NCBI RefSeq assembly: GCF_050624435.1
Contig: NC_134540.1
Span: 26,350,001-26,414,000 of the forward strand
Reading direction: 5' to 3'
Origin: Tenrec ecaudatus
Taxonomy: Eukaryota > Chordata > Mammalia > Afrosoricida > Tenrecidae
DNA: 64,000 nt
In this document: piece by piece, positions 1 to 11,554 of the stretch
Numbering within the stretch: position 1 is the first letter of the stretch
How the letters are laid out: the number at the start of each line of letters is the position of its first letter
Position numbers and translations under genes: made by a program
The notes under the pieces: model-generated
What the model was told of the DNA's origin: nothing
Seen by the model: the letters and a program-made list of their open reading frames with translations, nothing else
Database searches by the model: none

Positions 1-278
1 ATTCACCTCATTCAAAAGCTCTATCCTCCTCCTTCTTCATTATTCAACAAAAGGCCAGGCTACTTCAATACCTACTTTACTCTCTGGCTTCTGATAGAAT
101 TCCATAAAAGAGGAGGAAAAAATAATGGAAAAAGGATCCATTATGGTCCACTTGTTTATATTGCCTTTACTGTGGCGCTAGTCTGAAGCTGTCTACAGCC
201 TTCGAGGACTTTATTGGCTTCCTCTGAAGATCCACCAAGCCTAGGCATGGCAACAGAACCTCATGATTTCTGAGCTCA

Positions 279-326
279 CTAAAACAACAAAAAACAAAAC
301 AAAACAAAAAACCCCGCAAAACAAAC
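279..326 (+). repeat. A-rich simple repeat
   Basis: An imperfect CAAAA-type run. It may be the old poly-A tail of a degraded retroposon. Between it and 444 lies a short piece resembling the GTGTCAACTTGG module of mammalian L1 3' ends. Confidence 0.5.
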
Positions 327-444
327 CATGTCTCAATGTGGTAGTTAGGTTTGTGTCAACTTGGCTAGGCACATGTCTCAGTAGTTTCAGAGTAAATACC
401 CACAATGTGATCTAGCACAATGCAATCACCGCCATATTGGAACC

Positions 445-922
445 TGTGTTAGATTGGGTTGAATACAGAAACAAACTCAGAGATACTCATATGTGTGTGA
501 AAGAGCTTTATATCAAAGAACATTTATGTATATTGAGTTAACAGCCCAGCCCAGTTCATACCAAGTCCATAAGTCTGACATCAGCTCCTCTGCCCGATAC
601 TAGTCTATAAATTCCTCTTTAGACTCACGCAACACATGCGATGATGCTTAATGCAGCAAGATCACAGGCAGGTGGGTGGACAGTCTTGTGGATACAGTGA
701 TGGTGGAAGCATCTCCAGGGCTCTGTCTGCCATCATGATGGCTCCATGTGATTTGTCAACAGGAAGGTGAAGCAGAGAGAGAAAGAGACAGGAAGTTCCT
801 AGAATCCTCATGATTAGGCCATGCCCACAGGAAGCATCATCAGACTGTGACCTGATTGACAGGCTAAACTCCACCCCGTCGTTCTTTTATCAAGTTGACG
901 TGAAATTGTGTAACTACCACAG
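445..922 (+). mobile_element. Family A interspersed repeat, copy 1
   Basis: This is one of five similar copies in the window (also near 10423, 21920, 45328 and 47482). It starts TGTGTTAG, carries the shared motifs GAGCTTTATAT, CCATAAGTC and GGTGGGTGGA, and ends TAACTACCACA. It has TG..CA ends and no poly-A tail. The four-base flanks are AACC and GACC. It could be a solo LTR, or the end module of an afrotherian L1 3' UTR. Confidence 0.75.
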
Positions 923-1333
923 ACCTAACATAACATATTCAACTATGGGAGGAGCTAGCAGCTGTGGTGTAATGCAGTCCCCGTACCCCTTGATTCAAAG
1001 CAATTGCACAGCCTTGATGCGATTGGAAGGAAGACTTCTCAGAGCTGGGACCTGCTCCTTTGAAAACAGGTTCCAGGGAGACATCACTTCTGCTGAATAT
1101 GTATATTGCATGTTTCATTCATCTGCTACTACATGACTTGTCAATCCCAGGAGCCATCGGCGACCAGCTGACTGCGGATTTGATTTTGGATCCACTAGCC
1201 TGAGGATTCCTTTTCCATTGGTCTCCTCAGCTACATGAGTCAGGAAAAGCATCCTGTTTATCACCTGACACAGGACTTCAACCAGCCTGGACACAGCTGC
1301 TTTTGTGAGCTGTGTCTTGATAGAAATCCCCTC

Positions 1334-1335
<2 letters not shown>

Positions 1336-1394
<59 letters not shown>

Positions 1395-1395
1395 A
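1336..1395 (+). repeat. (CA)n microsatellite
   Basis: About 30 CA units with one interrupting TA. It stands 26 bases upstream of the small hAT-like element at 1422. Confidence 0.98.
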
Positions 1396-1421
1396 GCTTC
1401 ACTTGTTTTGATTTTCTAGAA

Positions 1422-1609
1422 CAGGGGTGTTTGTGGCCCCCAGTGCTCTGAAATAAAATGTAATGAGGGAATTGTGTGTGAGGTATTGCCTTGACCTCCC
1501 CTAAGCGCTATTTTCTTCATAACAATTTTTCTATTTTCATTTTATTACAGAACTTCGTGGGCCACAAAAAATGCCCTTGTGGGTGCATTCAGCCCTCAGG
1601 CCACCCCTG
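1422..1609. mobile_element. Short hAT-type MITE (non-autonomous DNA transposon)
   Basis: The ends are inverted: CAGGGGTG at the left and CACCCCTG at the right. The element is 188 bp with no coding capacity, and its subterminal GGCCC/GGGC sequences resemble other mammalian hAT derivatives. The flanking 8-mers TTCTAGAA and CTCTAGAG match at six of eight positions, as expected for an aged 8-bp hAT target duplication centred on TCTAGA. Confidence 0.7.
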
Positions 1610-1617
1610 CTCTAGAG

Positions 1618-3084
1618 AACCCAGCTGAGTCATCAAGTCAATTCCAAATCAGAGTGGCCATTTATAGAGGTTCCGAGTTCTTCTGAGAAGTAGCTGGTAG
1701 TTTTGAACTGCTAACTCTATGGCATAGACTTATGGAAACAAGAGTCTAAGGAATCTTGCAGGTGCATAAATAGAGCTAAATTAGTGGGACTATTCAGAGA
1801 AAAGGCAATGACACCTGGGTCAAAATAATTAGTGTTTCTCTTTGCTGCTTTTACAGTCAAGGTGCATGAATTTACTATGATCTCATGAGCTCTAGAAGTA
1901 AATTTGCTTATTATTTCTAGTATAACCTTATTTAAAGTTTTCATCATTAAATTGTTCAGAATGTTTACTTTCTTTGCCAGCTTGCTTTAAAAAATCAATT
2001 TTGAGGTTGTTAAAATTCAAGAAGGGTAGGTTTATAAATATCTCCTAATTCGGTAATTTATATTTAGACATTTCTACAGCATAGATGTCTGTCTGTCATA
2101 ATAATGTCTTAAAACAACACTACTTATCAATCCACTGGGAGTCTAAAAATACCTACATATAAGTAGATATTATTCTATGTTGAATTAATGTAGTTTGGCA
2201 TATTTTATAGCCAATATATAACGCCAGCTCTTTGTTCCAGAGTTCAGCATCTCAGCTTTCTAAAACTTATGAGCAACACTGTTTTCTATCTGTTCTTTTA
2301 AAAATGCTCTGATATCATTTTTACTATATGATGCCAATAAATTAATATAAACCTGAAACTATATTGCTGCATGGAAAATATAATTATGACAATTTCCTAA
2401 GATTTGACATACACTTAAAATTTAGAACATATCCAAGTCAGTTACTATGTGAAGACTTGTGCTAAATTAATGCCAGATGCACTATAGCTTCAACTGAAGT
2501 CAAGTCGGTGCACAAAACCATGCAGTGAATTTATCTAAGAGCATTTTTATTAGTGCTGGTGCTGGTGTCTGTGTGATGTGAACATGCTGTAGATGGGGTT
2601 GAATTCCACATAAAATAGCCTATCATATGCTACCAATTTAAGTGCATTCGCTGGAAATATTTATTTCTGATCCCCAGATAGTTTTTCCAATAATTTTAAT
2701 GGAACAAAAGTTATATTGGGAATAATAACCACAAAAGAATTATTTGACTTTCTTGCAATTTCTTTACTATATTAAAATATTTTGTTTTATTGCTTTAAGA
2801 GGAGTAAATGAATCACAAAGTAATAGTAAAGAGACTTGTAATAGAGATTCTTAACCATTTTGCTTCAAATTGTACAGTGCTCTTTTGAAATACCAATTAT
2901 AAAAACTAAGTTAATACTTTTTTATACTAAAATGAATGTTAGAAAATAACTAATAAATAACCTCAGTAATTGATATGCTTTCTGGCTTATTTTTGACAAG
3001 ATGCCGAGCTTAGTACTATGAAGTTGCAATGAAAGATAAAAAGGAATTATAGTACCTAACAAACCGAAACAGACCAATGAAAAA
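1618..3084. other. AT-rich sequence without recognised features
   Basis: Noncoding-looking sequence. The short ORFs lack recognisable motifs, and no repeat could be named by eye. Confidence 0.6.
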
Positions 3085-3250
3085 TCCCCTGCCATTGCGT
3101 CAATTCTCATCCATAACGACCCTATTTAGGAATTCCACGGCTCTTTGCAGGAGCAGACCGCCTCATCTCTCTCCTTCGGCACATTCGGTGCGTTGTAATG
3201 GCTGAGCTTGAGGTTTGCAGTCCAAAACTTACCCATCAGTGATCCATGCC
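3085..3250 (-). mobile_element. AfroSINE fragment
   Basis: Degenerate reverse copy. It has the RTE-like tail 'GCCATTGCGTCAATTCTCA...' at the left, the middle 'CCTCATCTCTCTCCTTCGG', and a decayed tRNA-like head towards 3250. It abuts the CA repeat at 3269. Confidence 0.6.
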
Positions 3251-3265
3251 CTCAATTTAGAAGCG

Positions 3266-3268
<3 letters not shown>

Positions 3269-3307
<39 letters not shown>
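3269..3307 (+). repeat. (CA)n microsatellite
   Basis: Pure CA run of about 19 units. Confidence 0.98.
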
Positions 3308-3308
<1 letters not shown>

Positions 3309-3429
3309 CCAGGAGGAAATTTTAAAAAGCTGAGAATATAAGTTATTAATGGTGAAACAATATGAGTACAGTTTATAACAATGGTGGCACAAAAAGTATA
3401 TAACCAACATAACTGTCCACTATGTGTAA

Positions 3430-4365
3430 AATATGAGTATGCTTAAAGCTTTCTATTTTGTTTTATTTCCCATGCTTCTTTGTTTCATGGCAACGGTTGT
3501 AATTCTCTGAATTACGCTTCCTTGCTGGGTTTCCTCAGTCTATCTGTCCATCTTTCTTGTCCCATCCTGCCTTTTGAACTTCGTTTAGAGGCTAATGCCA
3601 TTCTGTTTGCCTCATGTGGTTGACTATACTCAGGGGTGCGTTCTCCCCGGAGTTGTTATGTATAGCTCCGTCTACTGTTGGGTTGAAAGTTGATTCCCAG
3701 AGGTAGGTTCAGTTCTTTGCTAGGATTGACTCAACTGTTTTTAGTTTCCATGGGCTTTCTATGCCCATGAAAATTAGTCTCAAAGTCTCTGGGGCAGTTC
3801 CATCCTGTCTTCTGAGGGTGAGGATTGAACAGGACTGTCACCTAAGAACTAATAGTTCTTAAATTGGAGTGAGGATTTAGTGCAAGCCCCAAACCCATTT
3901 CTGGATCGATGTTGTTTGTTTGTTTGTTTTTAATCTGCCTTTGGCTCTCTTTCAAAAATTCCTAGTTAATTTACGGTGGAGAGTCTTATTGCTAATCGCC
4001 CCGGGGCATGAATATCTTCCAATAGTATTGTTTTTGATTATTTCCTGGTACTAACTTCATGGCTCCAATGCTTTTTTGGGTAAGCTTCTTTCAAGGATGG
4101 ATCGTTGGCAGCCGCAGTCCCCTTTAGCTACTGTAGTGACCATGTGCTTCTCATCCTGTCACTGAATTGATGATGACACATGATAACCCCAATGTTAGCC
4201 CCTCTAATGACTCATAACCCCTGTAATCTGCATTGCCAATCAGAACTGCCCCCTAGAGTGTTCTTGACTGTACGCCCCAGGAGGATCCCTGGTGTTGGCT
4301 GGTCCACCAGTCACTTAGAGGGTGAGTCATGTGTCTGTCTGCTCCCATAATGATTACAAGTCTCT
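3430..4365 (-). mobile_element. Possible old L1-type 3' region
   Basis: Pyrimidine-rich text resembling an antisense mammalian L1 3' UTR. The family is not certain and there is no coding sequence. Unique sequence is an equally good reading for parts of it. Confidence 0.25.
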
Positions 4366-4369
4366 GACC

Positions 4370-4440
4370 TCATAAGGCAGTTCTAGTTGGTCCCATTGGG
4401 TCACTATAAAAATGGAATCCACTTGATGGAAGTGAATTTG
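4370..4440 (+). mobile_element. AfroSINE 3' tail fragment
   Basis: Contains the tail signature: GGCAGTTCTA, then CCATTGGGTCACTA, then AATCCACTTGATGG and AGTGAATTTG. The tRNA-like head is missing. Confidence 0.65.
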
Positions 4441-4742
4441 CTGTATTTTATTTTATTGATACTATCAACAAGCAAATTGCAGGTCTTTTATTCTGTAGGA
4501 CCGATGGGTGTGTTTGTCCAGCCAACTTTTGGGCTGGCAGTTGACCAGAAACCTCACCTGCCATCTAGGGGCCTCTTTCTTTCATTACATGCTGATGGAC
4601 CATGATTTGCCAAAGTCGCTGGGCGTCTCCCTCATACATTTAGTGTTTAAAGGGAGGAAATATCTATACAGAGGGAATTGAATATGTATAAACTGGGATT
4701 AAGAGATTTTGGAATTTTTCCATTAATATGTTGAAGCCCCTG

Positions 4743-4753
4743 GCATACATACA

Positions 4754-4787
<34 letters not shown>

Positions 4788-4794
4788 CATACTG
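4743..4794 (+). repeat. (CATA)n microsatellite
   Basis: About 13 units of a four-base CATA/ACAT repeat, with a short TATA interruption near the end. Confidence 0.97.
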
Positions 4795-4879
4795 TGTACA
4801 TACTGTGAAAAATGCACAGAGGCTACATCTGACCTCTTTCAACTATGCAGGAGAGGAGAATCCATTTCCATGCCAATCC

Positions 4880-5480
4880 AAGGCTGATTGTCACAAGGCA
4901 GAGGTCAGACATGCCTCTAGCTCCTTTATTCAATTCTGACATTAACTGTTCCTCCCACCACACTCTATAATTTGTTGCAATGCTCACACAAAATTCACAG
5001 ACAGCACTCACAATTATCTATTTTTTAAGGGAAGTTATATGTTTAGCACTAGCTGTCGTCAGAAAACAAAAAAGATTCACGCATTCCTCCACAGCAATAC
5101 TTCTCCTCAACCAGCAGCCAACGCTCCCTCTCTGGTTTTCATCCTCTCCAACAGATGATTGTCCTCAGCCTCAGTGGTCCAGGAAGCCCACCCACTGCTC
5201 TCCCTCACAATCTTATAGTCTCATTTTATTATCTCCTCACCTCCACCTGTGATCTCAGCTTCCTCCACTTCAAGAAGGGCTCTCAATGGGCTCTCAATGC
5301 CTCTTCTTTGGTGGAGGGCCATTTCTGTTCCTGCTTCTGAGGTAGCTCTCTTGTAATCAGGAGAACAGCAACTAAAAGGACCAATCACTTCTACTAATGT
5401 AGCACACACCCTTTTAACATAGCCTCGTCCAATCATGTGTTAGGAGTTACAGGCTCATAAATAAAAGAGCCATAATAGGA
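4880..5480 (+). mobile_element. LTR-like interspersed repeat
   Basis: The block contains 'GTTCCTGCTTCTGAGGTAGC', then 'GACCAATCACTTCTACTAAT', then an AATAAAAGAG element near its end. It shares its middle and end with a second block at 48215-48545. The layout resembles an aged solo LTR, but no intact ends or target duplication were found. Confidence 0.4.
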
Positions 5481-5489
5481 ATTTTACTT

Positions 5490-5510
5490 ACACACACACA
5501 CACACACACC
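5490..5510 (+). repeat. (CA)n microsatellite
   Basis: Short pure CA run. Confidence 0.95.
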
Positions 5511-6599
5511 TTCCGAATTTTAATATTTTAAGAACCTTGTGTTGTATTATAGTTTATGCAAATATTCTCTAGTTACATGTTCAATTGTGTTTAGTAGGAG
5601 AGAATATTTGAATAAATGAGAAAATACTGAGAATAAAAAGTAAAAGAGTAAAAACTAGAGGTATTCTTTAAACCCTTATGGAAATAAATACCTGGAAAAC
5701 CATGTGCTCATGTTTTAGTTTGTGTTAGGGAAAAGGGTCTTTTAAATTAACCTAGTCAAATGGAATTTATTTTAATTCTTGTTAATGTTGATTTTGTAAG
5801 CAATTGAGATTCTACATTTGAATTTACTCCTTCAGTATGATTTCCCTTTTATAATGATTAGTGAAAAAAAACTTTATTTTTGTATTATTTTTTTAAAAAG
5901 AGAAATTTAAAAAATACTTGTTCATATCTCAAAGTGTTTTCAGAAAGAAAACATTCTATTAAACACTGAATCTGGAAAAATCATACAGAAGATAATTAAA
6001 AAATAATTAAAGGAGTATATTGACAGGGAATGGCTAGAAGGTCAAGCCAGATTCCAAAGAGAACTTAGAACAAGGAATATCATTTGAAGGTCATGTAGAG
6101 ACCAGCTCCTATCTTACATTACTAACTGGTTCAAAAACAGTGCATGTGCAATGAGAAAAGTTATATCCAGAAGGGAGAGCCAAACGCTGGAGTGCAGGGT
6201 CCCTGCAGTATAGACACTCCAGTGTCTCAATTTTTATTAGAGGCAGACTTCAATACATTCCCTGCACGCTGCCTGCCACACATGACAGGATTACACAAAG
6301 GGAGAGTTCACTGTTCAAAGGCTTAGAAAGAGGCATTAACGCATCAGCTAAGTTATTCACAGATGGGAGCGGGGATGAGGCTGGGAACATGAAGTAACTG
6401 ATAAGTTTCCAGACTGCTGCTTTCTGGAGTCTAGTCAGGGAAGAGGAGGCAAGTGTCTGTCAGGTGGAGAGACAAGGCGGCCATTGCTCCAGGAGCCAAA
6501 AGCATTCTCCCGTGAACCCTGGAAAGTGGCGGTTCTGTTCCATTTGCCTAAGGAGCAATGCTTCCCCCACCATTGCTGAAGACATGTGACTCTTGGTTG
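5511..6599. other. Unclassified, mostly AT-rich sequence
   Basis: No gene or nameable repeat is seen. The 60-codon ORF at 6144-6326 has no recognisable motif. Confidence 0.55.
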
Positions 6600-7195
6600 G
6601 AAGCATAACATACCAGATGAGTGTTTACTTGTGTTTTATTGACTATACAAATGTATTGTACTGCTTTTACAGAATAAACCCACAGATAACACTGCAATGA
6701 CAGGGAATTCCAGAACACTTAACTGTCTACATAAAACTCCCATAAATACACAAAAAGGCAGTCATGTGATTAGAACCAGGTGATACTGAATGGTGTAAAA
6801 TCAGGAAAGTTGCACATCAGGGTTTATATCACCTCACTATATTTATTCAGTCCATTTGCTAAGGAAATAACACAAGAAGCTGCAGTGTACAAAAAAGGAT
6901 GTAGCACAAGTCTGGAAGGGAGGCACACTGGCAACTTGATATGCACCTAACACCACCTTGCTTTCTGATATCAGAGAGAACTTGATGCACTTAAAGAGGG
7001 AAATCTAAGATTGCAGATTTCAGTATAGATTATACCTCAATATAAAGAAAACAAAAATCCTGACAGCTTGAACAATAGAGAACATCAAGATAAACAGATA
7101 AAAGATTACAATTATCCAGGATTTTATTTCACTTGGATCCACAATCCACACTGAGAGAGCAGCACTCGAGAAATCAAAGGATATGTTATATCAGA
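6600..7195 (+). mobile_element. RTE/BovB-type LINE fragment, reverse transcriptase region
   Basis: The text aligns by eye with the same region of the other RTE copies here: 'GTGTTTTATTGACTAT', 'GGGAATTCCAGAACACTTAA', 'AAAATCAGGAAAG' and 'CACTTGGATCCACAATCCAC'. Stops and frameshifts destroy the frame. The copy resumes at about 7845 after a block of L1-like DNA. Confidence 0.75.
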
Positions 7196-7199
7196 AGAA

Positions 7200-7844
7200 T
7201 CAGAGGCAAGGTGTGGTGACGCTACATGACGGCTGGCTGTCAGACAAACAGTGTCCGGGGGTCTAGCCATCTAAGCCAGGTATCCATTAAGTCTACATGG
7301 AAGAACCATACAAGGCTGTGTCATGCAAAGATTATAAATAATAAATCCCAAAGGGGGGGTGATACCAGAGTTTAAATTATGAACAGTGGGTTTGCAGAAG
7401 GCAATGGATGACCCTGGAAGCCCTACATCCATCGAAGGCCCCCGCTTGCTTTAAACCTCTGGTGAGTCCTCTGTGACCATCGTCCCGGCATGTGACCAAC
7501 CTTGCTGCAGACATCGAGCAGGACAAAGTGCATAACAGAAGATGTAGCCACCTTGGAGTGTGAGACCATGCCATTTGCTGGCCCTTTGGACCCATTTTAA
7601 AGTTGCTTCCGTTTTTAATATTTTCTGGTTTCTCTTTGAGGTTTTTCTCCGTTTTATTTGTTGTTGTTGAGTTTGTTGTTGTTCATTTCTTGTTTGTGTT
7701 TTGTATTTTTTTGTGTTTATATGAAATCTAAGATAGCTAAATCTATAGGGAGAGTGACTAGATTCATAATTACCTCAGACATGGAAGGGGAGGTTGGTAG
7801 GCAAAGAGGAGCTAACAACAGTGAATTAGAGGATAAATGACCTT
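7200..7844 (+). mobile_element. L1-type segment splitting an RTE copy
   Basis: Not RTE sequence. It includes 'GGTCTAGCCATCTAAG', 'CATGGAAGAACCATACAAGG' and a TTTGTTGTTGTTGAG-rich stretch that recur in the L1 family also seen at 40386 and 49075. The flanking RTE text is continuous once this block is removed, so it is a later insertion. I could not see a clean target duplication. Confidence 0.55.
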
Positions 7845-8315
7845 CTTAAAGTGTCAAAGAACAAAGATGTCACCATGAGGTTAAAGGACATCTGATAGCA
7901 GTCAGGATGTTTTCAACTTCTGCGTCTGCTTGTGACAGCCACCAATGAATATAGAAGACCAAAGAGAAATTGATGCATTTAATTTATGGTGTTGACTTCC
8001 AGAAGGAAAGACTAAATTTATTTTGGAAGAAATACAGCAAAATGCTCCCTTGAATGAATTATGGCAAGTTTTGGCCTCGTGTCCTTTCCATACACTATTA
8101 GGAGGGACCAGTTTCTAGGGAAGGACATAATGCCTGGAAAAGTCGAGCATCAGTGAGGAAGAGGAAGACGCTCAACCAAATGGACTGAGACACCGATTGT
8201 AGCAATGGGCTCAAACATAACAATGGGGAGGACCATAGGGCACCAAGCACTGTTTTCATATTGTCTATGGGTTAGGATGGGTAGGTACTGACTCCAGGAC
8301 ACCTAAGCAGAGCAC
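7845..8315 (+). mobile_element. RTE-type LINE 3' end
   Basis: Continues the copy at 6600-7195. It carries the C-terminal coding remnant and 3' end: 'AACAAAGATGTCACC', 'GGAAGAAATACAGC', 'AGGAGGGACCAGTTTCTAGG', 'AAGAGGAAGACGCTCAACC', ending near GACACCTAAGC. The coding frame is broken. Confidence 0.8.
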
Positions 8316-9114
8316 CATCATTTATTTAAATGTTTTTCTTTATTTCATTGTTTGATGTTTTGAAAATATAACATAATTCTTAAAATACTGCTTAAGACAC
8401 AAATCAAACAATAGACATGAAAACATTAGAAAATTAGATCAAACCAAAGGGTTATTTAAATTTTCCCATTGGTTTATAGAAATGGAAAATTATTACTTTC
8501 CTACATGGTATTTAGCTCTATTGTTGTTTCCATGTTTAAAAGCATGTTTTACTGATTGACGTGAATTATAATACACAAAAAGCATTATAATAATAACATG
8601 TTCTTGGCAGCCTGGTTTCACAATGTCTATGATTGATGATGGGAATGCATTTGAATTTTAAGTGGGTAAATTGAAAGCATAAGCACTGATATAATTTACT
8701 GAAGAATCAAACCATTGACAAAGGCGGAAGAGTGCCAGTCTGCAACTAAGCTGACAGGGTGGTCCTTTTCCATCTTCTTATTAGGAGAGCTTCGTAGAAC
8801 TCATGCTTTTCCTAGGAAACATTATAAGAAAGCTCGACTTTTTTCCTGTCACTTTTTAATAACATTAATCATCTCTATTCCACAAACTATAGTTTTTCTT
8901 TAATTGATGTAATAATGTTGCAAATAAACAACCAAGACCCATTTTACCATGTGAACCTGTAAAATTATATATACACATATATATTATAGTGTGCCTTCAA
9001 TTTGATTTTGACTCATTTTTATTGCTCTCTAGAATTATGGTGACCTATATAATTACCTCATATAAGTTTTTAAATCGGTAATGTTCACAGAAGCAAACTG
9101 TCATATTTTTATTC
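8316..9114. other. AT-rich sequence without recognised features
   Basis: No repeat family or coding signal is recognised. Confidence 0.6.
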
Positions 9115-9200
9115 TATGGAATGGCTGTTGGGTCCAAACCACCATAATTTTGGTTAGCAGATGAGGTCTTAACCATTGCACTGCCAGGACCCAATAAAGA
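9115..9200 (-). mobile_element. AfroSINE head fragment
   Basis: Reverse copy of the tRNA-like head: TGGCTGTTGGGTCCAAACC, GGTTAGCAGATGAGG, TTAACCATTGCACTGCCAGG. Confidence 0.6.
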
Positions 9201-9204
9201 AAAG

Positions 9205-10084
9205 CTCTTCCCCACGCCACTGCAGAAGCATCTTTTCTTCTCTCAGCTGTAACATAATATTCTTCACATTCATTACAAGTAACATTAACTAAGATAACCA
9301 TTAAAGAGTATGGCATAATTCACACCCTTTAATAAGGTCAGATCATGACCTCCAAAATGGAACTATAGCTATAGGCATATGAAAACCAAAATTATAATAT
9401 ATAAGATATTATGACTGGAAAAGACATATTAATTGACTATATAATTTTTATATATTGACAAGGCACTGACAGCGGTAGCTGAAATATATGACAAATAAGT
9501 ATGGTGTAAAGATAAAATGTAAAAAGAAATAGCATATATCTGGATTTCTTATGCAAAAAATATGGGGATATAGGAAGTGACAAAAGTTGAAAATTAATTT
9601 TTTTCCTTGAGAGCACAATATAGGGTATCAAGTTGAAATGGATGGCATTTTTTTTTCAGTCCTGGCTTTAGCACAAATCTCAAAGCTTAAGTAAAAAGAT
9701 CAAGATCAATTCAGTAGTTTAAAAGTATTCTCAGATACTAAACCTAAACCTGGGCTCACCTATGCTGGACATGCTGGGAGTGTGAAATAGGATCTTCTAT
9801 GTGTAGTCTGCCTAAAAAAGTGGAGGTTGAAATGCAGCTAGGAGAAATAATTTCACAATCCCCAGTTCCCTTTTACAGTTTGAAAGGAATGCTTTCTGAT
9901 TATTTTAAAGTCACTTCAGACTTTGTTATGTATTCCTTGGAATTCAGAGAACACTGGAATATAATTTGACTCTTGCCAGGAGTCTGACAATGGAAGTTGT
10001 AGATTGGGCTTCCATTGTCTAGAAATGAAGTAAAGTGAGGGAAAAAAAACGCAAAAAAACCCCTGGGAGGATATCTTCCTGTGC
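9205..10084. other. AT-rich sequence without recognised features
   Basis: Short ORFs only, with no motif or repeat family recognised. Confidence 0.6.
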
Positions 10085-10260
10085 CCTACATCCCACTGAC
10101 ATTGAGTTGATTTCAACTCACAAGGACCCTATACAGGATCTCTGAGAATGTAGGTCTTCATGAGATCAGACCACTTCAGTTTTTTCTCGTGGAGTGGCTG
10201 GTGGTTTTGAACTCCGCAGCTCAGTGCCTAATCCACAATGCCACCAGGGCTCCTTTGTGG
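10085..10260 (-). mobile_element. AfroSINE, nearly full length
   Basis: In reverse: tail 'TGACATTGAGTTGATTTCAA', 'CTCACAAGGACCCTATACAG', middle 'GGTCTTCATGAGATCAGACC', head 'GTGGCTGGTGGTTTTGAAC' and 'GCCACCAGGGCTCCT'. Confidence 0.8.
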
Positions 10261-10422
10261 CCTTTCTAGAGGGGAGATTTTTAAGCAAGGAGAACAATAC
10301 AAGAGCATTGAAAATAAGAACCCTCTTTCAAGTAGATTTAAAGGTTACAAGAGGAGCAGATTCCCGGAAGCTTGTGTTCTGGGGAGCTAGTAGAAAGTTG
10401 TCAGCCTAAGTAATATTGCCAT

Positions 10423-10981
10423 TGTGCTGGATAGACTAGAGAAAAAAATCCAGACACACATATGTGTATAAGAAAGAGCTTTATCGATTTGTATATTGAG
10501 AAAATATCACATATGTGTGTAATAGAGAACTTTATATCAAGAGAAACTTTATATTAAGAAAACATCCCAGTCCTGCCCAGACCAAGTCCATAAGTCCAAT
10601 ATTAGCCCATATGTCCAATACCAGACTATAAATTCCTCTTCAGACTCTTGCAACACATGCAATGACGCCAAATGCAGGAAGATCACAGGCCAGTGGGTGG
10701 GAAGTCTTGTAGATCCAGTGGCAATGGAAGCATCTCAGCACTGGCATGTGTCCCCATGTGGCTTCTCCACCTCCAGGGCTCTGACTTTATCAGCATAACT
10801 CCATGTGACTTGTCAACAGGAATGTCTCAAAGGGAGAGAATGTGAGTCTGGCCTCCAGTGAACTATTTATCTCTGTATTACCTCCAAATGAGGTCATCAA
10901 ACTGTGATCTGATTGACAGGTAAACTCCACCTCTTCGCTATTAATAGTCTCAAGTTGACACCAGATTATGTAACTACCACA
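10423..10981 (+). mobile_element. Family A interspersed repeat, copy 2
   Basis: Same family as 445-922. It begins TGTGCTGGATAGACTAGAG and ends TAACTACCACA. It is flanked on both sides by CCAT (10419-10422 and 10982-10985), a perfect four-base target duplication. It is longer than the other copies because the segment around 'CATATGTGTATAAGAAAGAG' is imperfectly duplicated (about 10455-10560). Confidence 0.8.
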
Positions 10982-11554
10982 CCATATTTAGAGAACTGTA
11001 ATTGGGTACAGAATTGAAGTTAGCGATCATTAATATATGTAATTTGTCACTAAGAGGACAACACTTTTTCTTGGTTAGTCAAATAAGAACAACGCAGCAA
11101 AGCATTGTCCGTCTTCCCACATCCACGTACACTAACTCAAAGGAGCCAAATTGAACAGATGGAAAATGGTAGAGAAGAAAAATAGAAGCAAAGAGAAGCC
11201 CTCCCCCACCTGCAGTGTTTACAGCTTGCAGAAGTTCTGATTTAGAATCTAAAAGAGAATTTCAAACCGATTTTAAAATAAATTTAGAATATTAGACTGA
11301 AATAAATTGTTAATGTTAATAAAAGTTGTTAATGAAACTCTCTTGTGATTGACATAGATTTGAAGAGGTGTGAGACGTACCAAGAAAAAAATTGGACTAT
11401 AGGTTTTAAAGGCTTTTCTTAAAAGAAAATTTTGATAGTTTCTACTTTTTCAATTTGGGTTCAGATGTAACATGCAATTTGTCATGTAGGACCTAAATGA
11501 AAACTCAAGGGACATTGTAAGGATGACAGTGAAGGAAGATAACCAACCCCAAAG

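Noticed and set aside
810-1136. 108-codon + strand ORF
   Set aside because: Begins inside a family A repeat and has no recognisable domain.
3269-3307. CRISPR-like or regulatory array
   Set aside because: This and the similar tracts at 1336 and 35891 are plain CA microsatellites in a mammalian genome.
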